A stretch of DNA of 5,964 bases from Thermoproteota archaeon (GCA_027491845.1 JAOZGF010000046.1:1-5964); one strand, 5' to 3'; counted from the stretch's first letter, positions 1 to 5,724 are shown. Notes: a model not told the origin generated them from the sequence alone. Translations and numbers: made by a program.

Positions 1-1
1 A

Positions 2-178
2 GCCGTAAAAGAAACGGTGAAAAGTGGTTTGCTGATCAAGAACACGGGAGTTCACAGGGTTCTGGAGGACGATGGCTCGCTTCCAATTCCCGAACAAGTT
101 CAACAAAGAATTCAACTGGAGAAAGAAGGGATCAAAATAAAAAACGGGTTTGCCGTCAACTTCAAACAAAAACTTTTC
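2..178 (+). other. Possible C-terminal end of an O6-alkylguanine alkyltransferase/ATL DNA-binding domain fused to EndoV
   Basis: The segment contains HRVLEDDGSLPIP, then a helix with QRIQLEKEGIKI and the ending NGFAVNF. This order matches the end of the alkyltransferase family: (P)CHRV, a DGS-type turn, R..LL..EGI, then a short strand. The position of the acceptor Cys in PCHRV is occupied by Val (GVHRV). Alkyltransferase-like proteins also lack this Cys and recognise damage without repairing it. Alkyltransferase-EndoV fusions are known in Thermoplasmatales such as Ferroplasma. The usual Asn hinge motif before PCHRV is not clearly present, and most of the domain lies outside the window, so the assignment is tentative. 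Confidence 0.5.
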
Positions 179-832
179 ACCGCAAAAGACTTCAATCCAA
201 GTTATCCCCTGACAAAGTTGAAAGAAATGCAAAAAATCCTCTCCAGAAAAATAAAGCTGAAGAGCCTTTCAACCGTGCCTGAAAAATTTGCTGGCTTAGA
301 CGTTGCCTACTGCGGAAAAAAGGCAATTGCAACAGCTGTTGCCACCGACAGTTCAGGTCAAGTCATTGAAAGTGCACTTATGGTCGGCGAAGTCAGTTTC
401 CCCTATATCCCAACATATCTTTCCTTTAGGGAGACACCTCTCATGGTAAAAGCCTACAAAAAACTCAGGGAAAAAGTCGATGTAGTGTTTGTGGATTGAA
501 ACGGGGTACTTCATCCAAGGGGCTTGGGGCTGGCTAGCCATGTGGGTTTAATCCTTAAAACACCTACAATAGGCATAGCAAAAAAACTTTTAACAGGCAG
601 GATTAATTGGAGGGAAAACAGAAGAACTGGAGAAATAATTTTAAACGGAGAAATAAGGGGTTTCGCGGTGAAAACAAGAAGCAAAGGAAAGCCTATCTAC
701 GTTTCCCCTGGAAACCTGATAACGCTAGAGGAATCCCTTAAAATAACGCTGAGCAATACTTTAAAAACAAGGTTACCCGCCCCACTTCATAAGGCACATG
801 TTCTTTCAACACAGATGAAAAACAAGTTGTGA
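2..832 (+). pseudogene. nfi: Endonuclease V with an AGT/ATL-like N-terminal part, interrupted by one in-frame TGA; 5' end outside window
   Basis: Endonuclease V cleaves DNA (or RNA) near deaminated bases such as inosine. One reading frame runs from the left edge to 832 with a single interruption, a TGA at 497-499. Counting from the GTG at 17, the first part keeps AGLDVAY (metal-binding Asp95), the YIPTYLSFRE block (Tyr130, Glu139) and VVFVD (Asp160). Directly after the TGA, in the same frame, come NGVLHPRGLGLASH (catalytic His) and TIGIAKKLL, and the protein ends with the usual RLPAPLHKAH block. All catalytic residues are therefore present, and only the Gly of the VFVDG motif is replaced by the stop, which is one base from GGA. 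Roughly 55 residues precede the normal EndoV start and resemble the end of an alkyltransferase domain. The frame is open to base 2, so the true start lies outside. A second start at TTG 524 would lack the catalytic His, so two separate working proteins are unlikely. It is a recent pseudogene or a sequencing error. Family call very sure; status uncertain. Confidence 0.85.
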
Positions 833-844
833 ACGCTATCAATA

Positions 845-859
845 AGTCACCACGTGACT
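845..859. terminator. Short inverted repeat between convergent genes, possible shared 3' hairpin
   Basis: AGTCAC, a 3-base CAC loop and GTGACT form a perfect 6-bp stem in the 44-bp gap between the convergent EndoV and deacetylase genes. Its location suits a bidirectional 3' end structure. No T-run follows on either strand, so termination by this element is unproven. Confidence 0.3.
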
Positions 860-876
860 AAATGTGGCTAAAAAGG

Positions 877-1719
877 TTAGAGTCTCCCTGCTAAAACTTT
901 CACCACCTTTGGGAAAACATATTCGGCAATGTCTCCCCTGCTTCCGCCGCCTGTAACAACAATGTACTTGCCGTCACATATTTCCTCTGAACATTCAAAA
1001 ACAACCTTAGCAAGTTCAACGTAAAAGTTTCTTGTTAAACCAATGTCCCCGTAATCTCCTTGACAAGTGTCATGGCCGAAGAAGTGGAATATCATCGACG
1101 GCTTAAACTTCTTGACCGACTTAACGAATACCTCATTAACCTTCTCCAAATACTCTTCCTCACTTGTTTCCCAGCCTAAGCTAACGTCTATCTTTGTCCC
1201 GTCGCTGGAGATACTGTTCATCCCGCAAAAACAAACGTGCAAGACATCCCTGTCCCCTGAAAAGATGGCCCTACACCCGTCCCCGTGGTGGGCGTCAGTG
1301 TATAATATGGAGAACCTCCTGACACCGTGTTTCCTTCTCAGGTTCACGATAGCAGGGCCAATGCAGGAAACATACGTTCCACCCCATGCAGACCTAGGTC
1401 CAGCGTGATGGCCTGCAGCGACACTGAAAACCAATGCATTACTTATTTCTCCAAGCCAACATTTTTCAGCGGCATTAACCGTTCCACCTGAAGAGAGGAG
1501 AGCACCCTCCCTGTACCACTTACCCCTTAAACTGTCTAAAACAATCTTTTCATGAACCATCACCAGAAGCTCTTCAGGCACGGGTTCAGGTTCAAACAAC
1601 TTAACGTTGGGAAGAGCCAAAGCATCTGACATCGCTTCAGGGAAACCGCCGAATTTGTCGCCGATTATAGGCCACTCCTTCCCTGAAAAAACCCTTGAGA
1701 AAAAAACACCAGTAACCAT
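877..1719 (-). CDS. Histone-deacetylase-family (arginase/deacetylase fold) protein
   Basis: This 280-residue protein is a predicted cytoplasmic Zn-dependent amidohydrolase that removes acetyl groups from lysines, polyamines or small molecules; the substrate cannot be told. In order it shows VHEKIVLDSL (about 55-64), SSGGTVNAAE (76-85), AAGHHAGP with the His pair at 104-105, YTDAHHGDG with Zn ligands Asp142 and His144, and FFGHDTCQGDYGD with the third ligand Asp217. The final glycine turn reads VTGGGS (255-260), where most relatives have GGGY, so the usual transition-state Tyr is replaced by Ser. The FCxFNN-type segment after the His pair is also altered. It is slightly shorter than typical (about 300-340). 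ATG is chosen because GGTG lies about 8 bases upstream and the leader fits a TATA-like box at 1761-1769. The gene follows a Yip1-like gene on the same strand after 80 bp but seems to have its own promoter. Fold certain, activity less so. Confidence 0.88.
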   Translation of the reverse strand: MVTGVFFSRVFSGKEWPIIGDKFGGFPEAMSDALALPNVKLFEPEPVPEELLVMVHEKIVLDSLRGKWYREGALLSSGGTVNAAEKCWLGEISNALVFSVAAGHHAGPRSAWGGTYVSCIGPAIVNLRRKHGVRRFSILYTDAHHGDGCRAIFSGDRDVLHVCFCGMNSISSDGTKIDVSLGWETSEEEYLEKVNEVFVKSVKKFKPSMIFHFFGHDTCQGDYGDIGLTRNFYVELAKVVFECSEEICDGKYIVVTGGGSRGDIAEYVFPKVVKVLAGRL

Positions 1720-1741
1720 TCAGTAACACCCTAAATTAATA

Positions 1742-1760
1742 TTGCCACTTGAAGTGTCAA
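1742..1760. promoter_or_regulatory. 19-bp near-perfect palindrome, candidate operator of the deacetylase gene
   Basis: TTGcCACTT-G-AAGTGtCAA pairs at 8 of 9 positions around base 1751. On the minus strand it lies between the TATA-like box (1761-1769) and the start codon, covering the predicted transcription start, a position where many archaeal repressors bind. The regulator is unknown. The symmetry is directly visible; the function is inferred. Confidence 0.5.
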
Positions 1761-1769
1761 CTTAAAAAT
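1761..1769 (-). promoter_or_regulatory. TATA-like box of the deacetylase gene
   Basis: Read on the minus strand this is ATTTTTAAG, about 45 bases ahead of the ATG. Transcription would be expected to begin around 1738-1740, giving a leader of about 20 bases that contains the GGTG ribosome site. Confidence 0.45.
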
Positions 1770-1799
1770 CATTAAGAGAAAGAGAGAGGAAAGGGAGAG
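1764..1799 (-). terminator. Pyrimidine/T-rich tract after the Yip1-like gene
   Basis: The 26 bases directly after the stop codon (1774-1799) are all pyrimidines on the transcribed sense. They are followed by TTAATGATTTTT. Archaeal termination typically needs only a T-rich tract without a hairpin, so this may end the Yip1-like transcript and isolate the deacetylase promoter. Confidence 0.4.
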
Positions 1800-2459
1800 C
1801 TAAAATAGAAGGAATGTGATTGCGAAGTAGAGCAACGTTGGGATTAAAACTATGGCTGCAGCCCTTTTATTACTCACCCCATAATTCTTCTTGACACATA
1901 TTCCGCAAAGCACTAATGACCAGAAAAACATCAGTCTCCCAATAACCCTGCTATAAACGAAAACACCTGTCCTCTGAAGGTTCTCCTGAATCAGACGGAT
2001 GCTTGTAAAATTGATGGGTACAGTTACACTTAACTCGGGGAAATAAAAACAAACGAAAAGAAAACCTAGGAAAGAAGAGATTATTTGGGGCGTGAAGCTC
2101 AACCCAACAAGTTGCAAGAACCTTTTTAAACCATTTCTTCCCTTAAAAGCCAAAGCTAACAAGTGTAAAACAACCGTGAAACCAATCCATACAAGGAAAC
2201 TTGTAACTATGCCTGAGAGAATGGCTAAGTATCCACCGACAGCCATGAAAACCCTTATCCTAGGCTCAAAAAACCTAGAAATATTCTGAACAACAACATA
2301 ACCAGACAAACCGCCAAACAAGCCTATAACGAAAATAATTAAGGAAGGCTCCTTAAAGGAAATCTCCTGACCCAAAATCTCTTCCACTGCCTTAACAGGA
2401 TGAAACAAGAGAGTAAATGGTTTCCTTAAATCAAGCATTGAAACAACCTGTTCAAGCAT
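1800..2459 (-). CDS. Yip1-domain-like integral membrane protein
   Basis: This 219-residue protein is predicted to sit in the cytoplasmic membrane. A cytoplasmic start with FHPVKAVEEIL (19-29) matches the amphipathic 'NP..af..i' opening of Yip1-family proteins. Hydrophobic segments follow at about 39-58, 72-104 (one long or two short), 117-140, 172-189 and 199-219. A loop near 106-113 (KGRNGLKR) and the VSNKRAAAIVLIP segment before the last helix are also typical. No catalytic residues are seen; bacterial and archaeal members are mostly uncharacterised. The ATG at 2459 has no obvious ribosome site. ATG at 2438 (residue 8) has AGGT about 8 bases upstream and is an alternative start. The gene diverges from npdG. 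The family call rests on topology and the N-terminal motif only. Confidence 0.7.
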   Translation of the reverse strand: MLEQVVSMLDLRKPFTLLFHPVKAVEEILGQEISFKEPSLIIFVIGLFGGLSGYVVVQNISRFFEPRIRVFMAVGGYLAILSGIVTSFLVWIGFTVVLHLLALAFKGRNGLKRFLQLVGLSFTPQIISSFLGFLFVCFYFPELSVTVPINFTSIRLIQENLQRTGVFVYSRVIGRLMFFWSLVLCGICVKKNYGVSNKRAAAIVLIPTLLYFAITFLLF

Positions 2460-2531
2460 GATAAGTATTTTACTATTATCAGAACCCCTAATAGAGTTAA
2501 GGTGTTTCAGTTCTTCTAAAGCATCCTTAGG

Positions 2532-2539
2532 TTTATAAA
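2532..2539. promoter_or_regulatory. Symmetric TATA box between the Yip1-like gene and npdG
   Basis: TTTATAAA is its own reverse complement, so it could serve either direction. Toward npdG it predicts a transcription start near 2560 and a leader of about 25 bases. Toward the Yip1-like gene it predicts a start near 2510 and a leader of about 50 bases. A second AT-rich candidate, GTTAAAAAC, lies at 2548-2556. Confidence 0.5.
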
Positions 2540-2584
2540 GTATGAAGTTAAAAACTGAGAAGACAAGTTTCGGCCGTGGTCTGG

Positions 2585-3310
2585 ATGGAGGAGAAAATCT
2601 GTTTGATCGGTGGAACAGGTCCCTTCGGGATAGGTTTAGCCCTTAGACTTGCCTTGGCAGGCAAAAAAATAATAATTGGCTCTAGGAAAAGGGAAAGAGC
2701 GAGGGAGAAGGCTGAATTAATCAACGAAACACTGAAGAAATACACATCCAACAGGGTTGAAGGTGAAAGGAACGATGAAGCAGTGAAAAGGTCATCGCTC
2801 TGCTTTTTAACAGTTCCTTACCCATATCATTTGGAGGCTGTTGAGTCAGTGAAAAACTGTTTCAAGAAAAACACAGTTCTCGTGTCGACTGTTGCGCCTT
2901 TCGTAAAGGAAAAAAACTTTTTTAGGCCCGTTGTTCCCAGGGAAGGATCCGCTGCGCAGGAGATAATGAAAGTTCTTCCTCCAACTGTTAAGATTGCTTC
3001 AGCGTTCCAAACGGTTTCTGCAAGTTACTTGCAAAACCTAAAAATACGTTTTTTGGAGGGGGACGTAATTGTTTGCGGTGAAAAGAAAGCCAAGAGAAAG
3101 GTTTTCGAAATAATTGAACTCATCCCTAACCTAAGGCCCATAGATGGCGGGCCCATTGAGAACTCGGTTATACCTGAAGCCTTCACAGCATTGTTAATAA
3201 ACCTTGAGTCCTCTCTTAAGGCGAAGTACCTGGGTTTGTCCGTTTTCAACTTCAACTTTACAAGGGAACAGTTAATCGATTTTTACAAGGAAAAGTATGG
3301 CTCAAGCTGA
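2585..3310 (+). CDS. npdG: NADPH-dependent F420 reductase (F420H2:NADP oxidoreductase)
   Basis: This cytoplasmic enzyme moves hydride between coenzyme F420 and NADP. The 241-residue product opens with KICLIGGTGPFGIGLALRLA, the Rossmann dinucleotide loop (GGTGPFG at 9-15). It continues with IIIGSRKRERAREKA, where Ser-Arg marks preference for the NADP 2'-phosphate. Later family blocks are LCFLTVPYPYHLEAV, a VSTVAPF strand, the EGSAAQEI helix, VKIASAFQTVSASYL, VIVCGEKKAKRKV, LRPIDGGPIENS and a Leu-rich helix ending in LGLSVF. Length and motif order match Fno/NpdG closely. About 20 residues (NFNFTREQLIDFYKEKYGSS) extend past the usual end. The ATG at 2585 is preferred because the Rossmann strand normally starts within a few residues of the N terminus; GTG at 2576 would add three residues. 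Ribosome-site evidence is weak (GTGGT just upstream). The gene implies F420-based redox metabolism but says nothing about methanogenesis. Confidence 0.92.
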   Translation: MEEKICLIGGTGPFGIGLALRLALAGKKIIIGSRKRERAREKAELINETLKKYTSNRVEGERNDEAVKRSSLCFLTVPYPYHLEAVESVKNCFKKNTVLVSTVAPFVKEKNFFRPVVPREGSAAQEIMKVLPPTVKIASAFQTVSASYLQNLKIRFLEGDVIVCGEKKAKRKVFEIIELIPNLRPIDGGPIENSVIPEAFTALLINLESSLKAKYLGLSVFNFNFTREQLIDFYKEKYGSS

Positions 3311-3340
3311 AGTCAGGTTTGAGTTAAAAGTTCCGTTGAA

Positions 3341-3358
3341 GTTTTTTCTAGCTTTTTT
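3341..3358 (+). terminator. T-rich terminator after npdG
   Basis: Two runs of six T (3342-3347 and 3353-3358) lie 31-48 bases after the npdG stop, before the convergent small gene. This is the usual archaeal pattern of oligo-T termination without an obvious hairpin. Confidence 0.5.
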
Positions 3359-3374
3359 AAACTTGACAGTTAAG

Positions 3375-3554
3375 TCAGTAAGTTTTTTCGAAGGTTAAAA
3401 ACTCTGTTTCTCCATCGAACTCCAACCCCTTTAAAACGTATCCGTTGTTAAGCAACTCCTTAACTCTTTTAAGGTTAAAGGAGTTCTTTGACATGTATTC
3501 ATCGGTGGACTCATACCTTATCTCTAACTCAACAATTTCGCTTATAACCCTCAT
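3375..3554 (-). CDS. Small uncharacterised protein, 59 residues
   Basis: I do not recognise this protein. The start is fixed by a perfect GGAGGTGA at 3559-3566, four bases before the ATG at 3554, so an upstream extension of ten residues is rejected. The product is acidic and soluble, has no Cys and no signal or membrane segment. It appears to have a beta strand (VISEIVELEIRYES, 3-16), a helix with basic residues (NLKRVKELLNN, 27-37) and two short strands (YVLKGLEF and TEFLTFEK). This resembles a compact alpha/beta domain of roughly ribbon-helix size, but no family motif can be named. A TATA-like box lies just upstream, giving a leader of about a dozen bases. It diverges from the radical SAM gene and converges on npdG. 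The ribosome site makes a real gene likely. Confidence 0.75.
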   Translation of the reverse strand: MRVISEIVELEIRYESTDEYMSKNSFNLKRVKELLNNGYVLKGLEFDGETEFLTFEKTY

Positions 3555-3558
3555 TTTC

Positions 3559-3566
3559 TCACCTCC
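3559..3566 (-). promoter_or_regulatory. Perfect Shine-Dalgarno site of the 59-residue gene
   Basis: GGAGGTGA on the minus strand, four bases ahead of ATG. It is the strongest ribosome site in the window and decides the start of the small gene. Confidence 0.85.
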
Positions 3567-3587
3567 AGTTAACCATGCCACCAAAAC

Positions 3588-3597
3588 TTTTTAAAAT
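3588..3597 (-). promoter_or_regulatory. TATA-like box of the 59-residue gene
   Basis: ATTTTAAAAA on the minus strand is centred about 26 bases upstream of 3567, so transcription would begin just before the Shine-Dalgarno site. This gives a very short leader. Confidence 0.5.
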
Positions 3598-3631
3598 AAT
3601 TCCCCCATGAAGATTACCCCTTGCTGGAGAC

Positions 3632-3662
3632 AACTTTAAAAACGGGAAGGAACTTAAAACGG
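3632..3662. repeat. Two near-identical AACTT(T)AAAA(A)CGG boxes in the divergent intergenic region
   Basis: AACTTTAAAAACGG (3632-3645) and AACTTAAAACGG (3651-3662) differ only by two single-base gaps and are 19 bases apart. Each holds a TTTAAA-like TATA core, so they may be tandem TATA boxes or a repeated regulator site upstream of the radical SAM gene. No function is shown. Confidence 0.4.
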
Positions 3663-3690
3663 TTTGAAACGTCTGAATAAACCTTCCTTC
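3646..3690 (+). other. Inverted repeat with possible RNA stem upstream of the radical SAM gene
   Basis: GAAGGAA (3646-3652) is complementary to TTCCTTC (3684-3690), a perfect 7-bp stem closing a 31-base loop. The loop contains the small palindrome GTTTGAAAC (3662-3670). It could be a leader structure if transcription starts at the boxes near 3632, but it could also be chance in purine-rich DNA. Confidence 0.25.
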
Positions 3691-3703
3691 AAGGCGACAC
3701 TGC

Positions 3704-3713
3704 AAAATTTAAT
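3704..3713 (+). promoter_or_regulatory. TATA-like box of the radical SAM gene
   Basis: AAAATTTAAT is centred about 34 bases before the TTG at 3743. Transcription would start near 3734, giving a leader of about 8 bases without a Shine-Dalgarno site. Confidence 0.4.
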
Positions 3714-3742
3714 TGGAAACAGGAAAGCACTCTAAATAAACC

Positions 3743-4471
3743 TTGTTAAGGTGCCTAAAACGTTTTGATCCAATCAAGTTAACCATTGAAATGGAAAAAA
3801 TTGTGTGCAGAGGCCTTGACAGGAAATACTTCAGGTTTAGAGGGGCGAGGTACTATGGAGGGATAGCTACAGGTGACGTTGTTGGCTGTAACTTAGAATG
3901 CGTTTACTGCTATGTTAGTTATCCAAGGAGAAATCCAAGGAAAGCTGGAAAATTTTATTCTTGGAGTGATGCACTGAAGATCCTGCTCAGGATCGCTAGA
4001 CAGGACAGGTTTGAGGCAGTAAGGCTGAGCGGTGGAGAGCCGACGCTGTGCAGGAAACATGTTCTAAAGCTACTTGAAAACATGCCTGAAGAAAAATTAT
4101 TTGTTCTTGAGACAAACGGAATATTGCTTGGACACGACAAAAAATATGTTGGGGAAATCGGAAAGTATGACAACGTAATTGTCCGGGTTTCATTGAAGGG
4201 ATGTGTAAAAGAGGAGTTTTCAAGGATCACCGGGGCGAAACCCGTCTTCTTCAATCTCCAATTTAAAGCACTTGAAAATTGTTTAAATCAAGGTGTCGAA
4301 TGCTTTCCAGCCCTCCTCCTAGATGTTGTGGATAAGAGCAACCTTAACCTCCTGAAAGAAAAGCTGGACGAGATAGATAAAAGCCTCTGGATAAGAATGG
4401 ATTTCAGCGAAAAACTCTTGCTCTACAAGCATGTAAAAGAAAGGTTAAGGAAAGCAGGTTTCCATTATTGA
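3743..4471 (+). CDS. Radical SAM enzyme, uncharacterised archaeal family
   Basis: A cytoplasmic enzyme expected to bind one [4Fe-4S] cluster and cleave S-adenosylmethionine. The 242-residue product opens with FDPIKL (8-13) and FRFRGARYYGGIATGDVVG. The cluster motif GCNLECVYCY follows, with Cys49, Cys53 and Cys56 in CX3CX2C spacing. Further along are RLSGGEPTL (95-102), LETNGILLG (122-130) and RVSLKG (148-153), the usual strands of the radical SAM barrel. No SPASM or B12 domain and no extra cluster motif is present, so it is a minimal enzyme. Similar FDP...YYGGIAT proteins are common in archaea, but I know no substrate. TTG at 3743 is the only start before the FDP motif, because an in-frame TAA lies at 3737-3739; ATG at 3791 would cut that conserved block. 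The start codon lies inside the inverted repeat ACCTT-GTT-AAGGT. Its stop is 11 bases from the convergent DHH gene. Confidence 0.85.
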   Translation: MLRCLKRFDPIKLTIEMEKIVCRGLDRKYFRFRGARYYGGIATGDVVGCNLECVYCYVSYPRRNPRKAGKFYSWSDALKILLRIARQDRFEAVRLSGGEPTLCRKHVLKLLENMPEEKLFVLETNGILLGHDKKYVGEIGKYDNVIVRVSLKGCVKEEFSRITGAKPVFFNLQFKALENCLNQGVECFPALLLDVVDKSNLNLLKEKLDEIDKSLWIRMDFSEKLLLYKHVKERLRKAGFHY

Positions 4472-4482
4472 CTGCTTAACTG

Positions 4483-5724
4483 TCATGTGAAGTCAAGCAA
4501 CGTCTTTTGCCTTCCGCCAGAGGCCCCCTTGTTTTTTTCAATGATCCTCTCTACGGCGTCAATGAACACTGTTTCCTTTCCTTTAAGCAGGAATCCGCTG
4601 CTTGCAAACTCGTGTCCTTCTCCCAGCCCTCCTGCAATCAGACATGCATTGGAAACAAGCTCTGAGGCTGGAGGCATGCTTCCCTCCTTAATCTTTTCTT
4701 TTAATTGGGCTGGCACGCGCATTGAAACCTTCACATATTGTTTTTTCAGCCTTCCAAATCCTGGAACCTCTTTTTCAAGGTTCATGAAACCAACAATGTA
4801 TTTGTCTCGGTCCACAAGAGTTCTTTGATAGCTTAGGTAGCTGGACAAAGAACCTATAACCTTAGAACCCATCCCCTTTAACCTGTCTCTAACATGGAAC
4901 CATTGCAAGTGTCTAGTTTTCTTAAGCCCGCTCCCCCTTATTTCGCCAATGACCTCCCTAAACATGTCCCTCCTTTTTTCCTGGAGCTCTAGCAGAAGCC
5001 TTCTGTTTTCCTCACTATACCCGTTAAGGCTAAGTTGCACCCCCTTCTCAGGCCCATCTAAATAGTATCCCACGGATCCCAGCACATTTAAGTCCCTGTA
5101 AAGCCTTTCTAGTTCAGTTTCTTCTCCGTCGAATGACTTAACGAGTTTTTCTTTTCCCCTAACCCTTTTCCTGTGAACAATTTCATTTTCTAATGCGTCC
5201 CTTAAAGGAATTTTGTTCATGCCTATGTTAAATTGAGGAAGCTCCATGCTGCCAACAATGGCCAGGTATGAAAGATCTACATTTGAACTGTTTAGGGTTT
5301 TTGAGAACAAATAGGTTGCTGTGGCCCCTGAAGCATCGGTTTCCCCCTTAAACCCGTGGAACTCAGGGTTCAAGTTAAAAACATACTTACAATCAGACTT
5401 AACAGGGTCATGGTGGTCAAGTATTATTGTTAACAGCTCTTTCCTGTTTAATTTGCAAAGCATGTTTGCATGAGGAGAACCGAGATCCGTGAAAAAAACA
5501 ACTTTTCCCCGCTCCCTCCTGTAAACTTCCTCAATAACCTCGGGAAAAAATTTCTCCAAACAGATTCTCTCAACTTTAAATCCATTTTTTTCCAACGTCC
5601 TAGAAATAATTGATCCTGAGCAAATCCCATCGGCATCGTCATGGAAAAAAACTAGGGCTCCACTTACCCCCTCGATCTTTTCAGCTGCAAGCCTACACTC
5701 CTCAAGGAATGAGTCAACATTCAT
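4483..5724 (-). CDS. DHH/DHHA1 phosphoesterase, archaeal RecJ-like nuclease with C-terminal PIP-box-like tail
   Basis: Likely a metal-dependent single-strand exonuclease or nucleotide phosphoesterase of the archaeal RecJ/GAN group, acting in replication or repair. In the 413-residue product, FFHDDADG (26-33) is motif I, FFTDLGS is motif II (Asp80) and LDHHDP is the DHH signature (Asp103, His104, His105). The DHHA1 part near the end has GGLGEGHEFASSG (365-377). In the following motif relatives usually have VGAIGD; this protein reads AIVGSMELPQ, apparently without the Asp. The last eight residues, QKTLLDFT (406-413), fit the PCNA-binding consensus QxxLxxF. The ATG at 5724 is chosen because AAGGTGA lies 7 bases upstream and motif I then falls at the usual distance. 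Starts at 5760 (ATG) or 5802 (GTG) would add 12 or 26 residues unlike the family. The middle of the protein (about 170-280) is not assigned. Confidence 0.88.
   Translation of the reverse strand: MNVDSFLEECRLAAEKIEGVSGALVFFHDDADGICSGSIISRTLEKNGFKVERICLEKFFPEVIEEVYRRERGKVVFFTDLGSPHANMLCKLNRKELLTIILDHHDPVKSDCKYVFNLNPEFHGFKGETDASGATATYLFSKTLNSSNVDLSYLAIVGSMELPQFNIGMNKIPLRDALENEIVHRKRVRGKEKLVKSFDGEETELERLYRDLNVLGSVGYYLDGPEKGVQLSLNGYSEENRRLLLELQEKRRDMFREVIGEIRGSGLKKTRHLQWFHVRDRLKGMGSKVIGSLSSYLSYQRTLVDRDKYIVGFMNLEKEVPGFGRLKKQYVKVSMRVPAQLKEKIKEGSMPPASELVSNACLIAGGLGEGHEFASSGFLLKGKETVFIDAVERIIEKNKGASGGRQKTLLDFT

Noticed and set aside
497..499. Selenocysteine or recoded TGA in endonuclease V
   Set aside because: The position is normally Gly, no Cys/Sec chemistry is expected there, no SECIS-like hairpin was evident after the gene, and TGA ends other intact genes in the window.
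1067..1408. Plus-strand open frame opposite the deacetylase gene
   Set aside because: It lies wholly antisense to a gene with clear family motifs and has no recognisable protein features.
3297..3398. 33-codon reading frame (MAQAEVRFELK...) overlapping the npdG end
   Set aside because: It runs through the oligo-T terminator region, has no ribosome site and is short with a Phe/Leu-rich composition explained by T-runs.
3555..3584. Ten-residue extension of the small protein
   Set aside because: Its codons contain the perfect Shine-Dalgarno site of the inner ATG and it would begin near the predicted transcription start without a ribosome site.
3375..4471. Small protein plus radical SAM enzyme as a modified-peptide (RiPP) pair
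   Set aside because: The small protein has no Cys and no leader/core layout, the enzyme has no SPASM or peptide-recognition domain, and the genes are divergent.
4487..4828. Plus-strand open frame opposite the DHH gene
   Set aside because: It is antisense to the conserved DHHA1 end and has no motif or ribosome site support.
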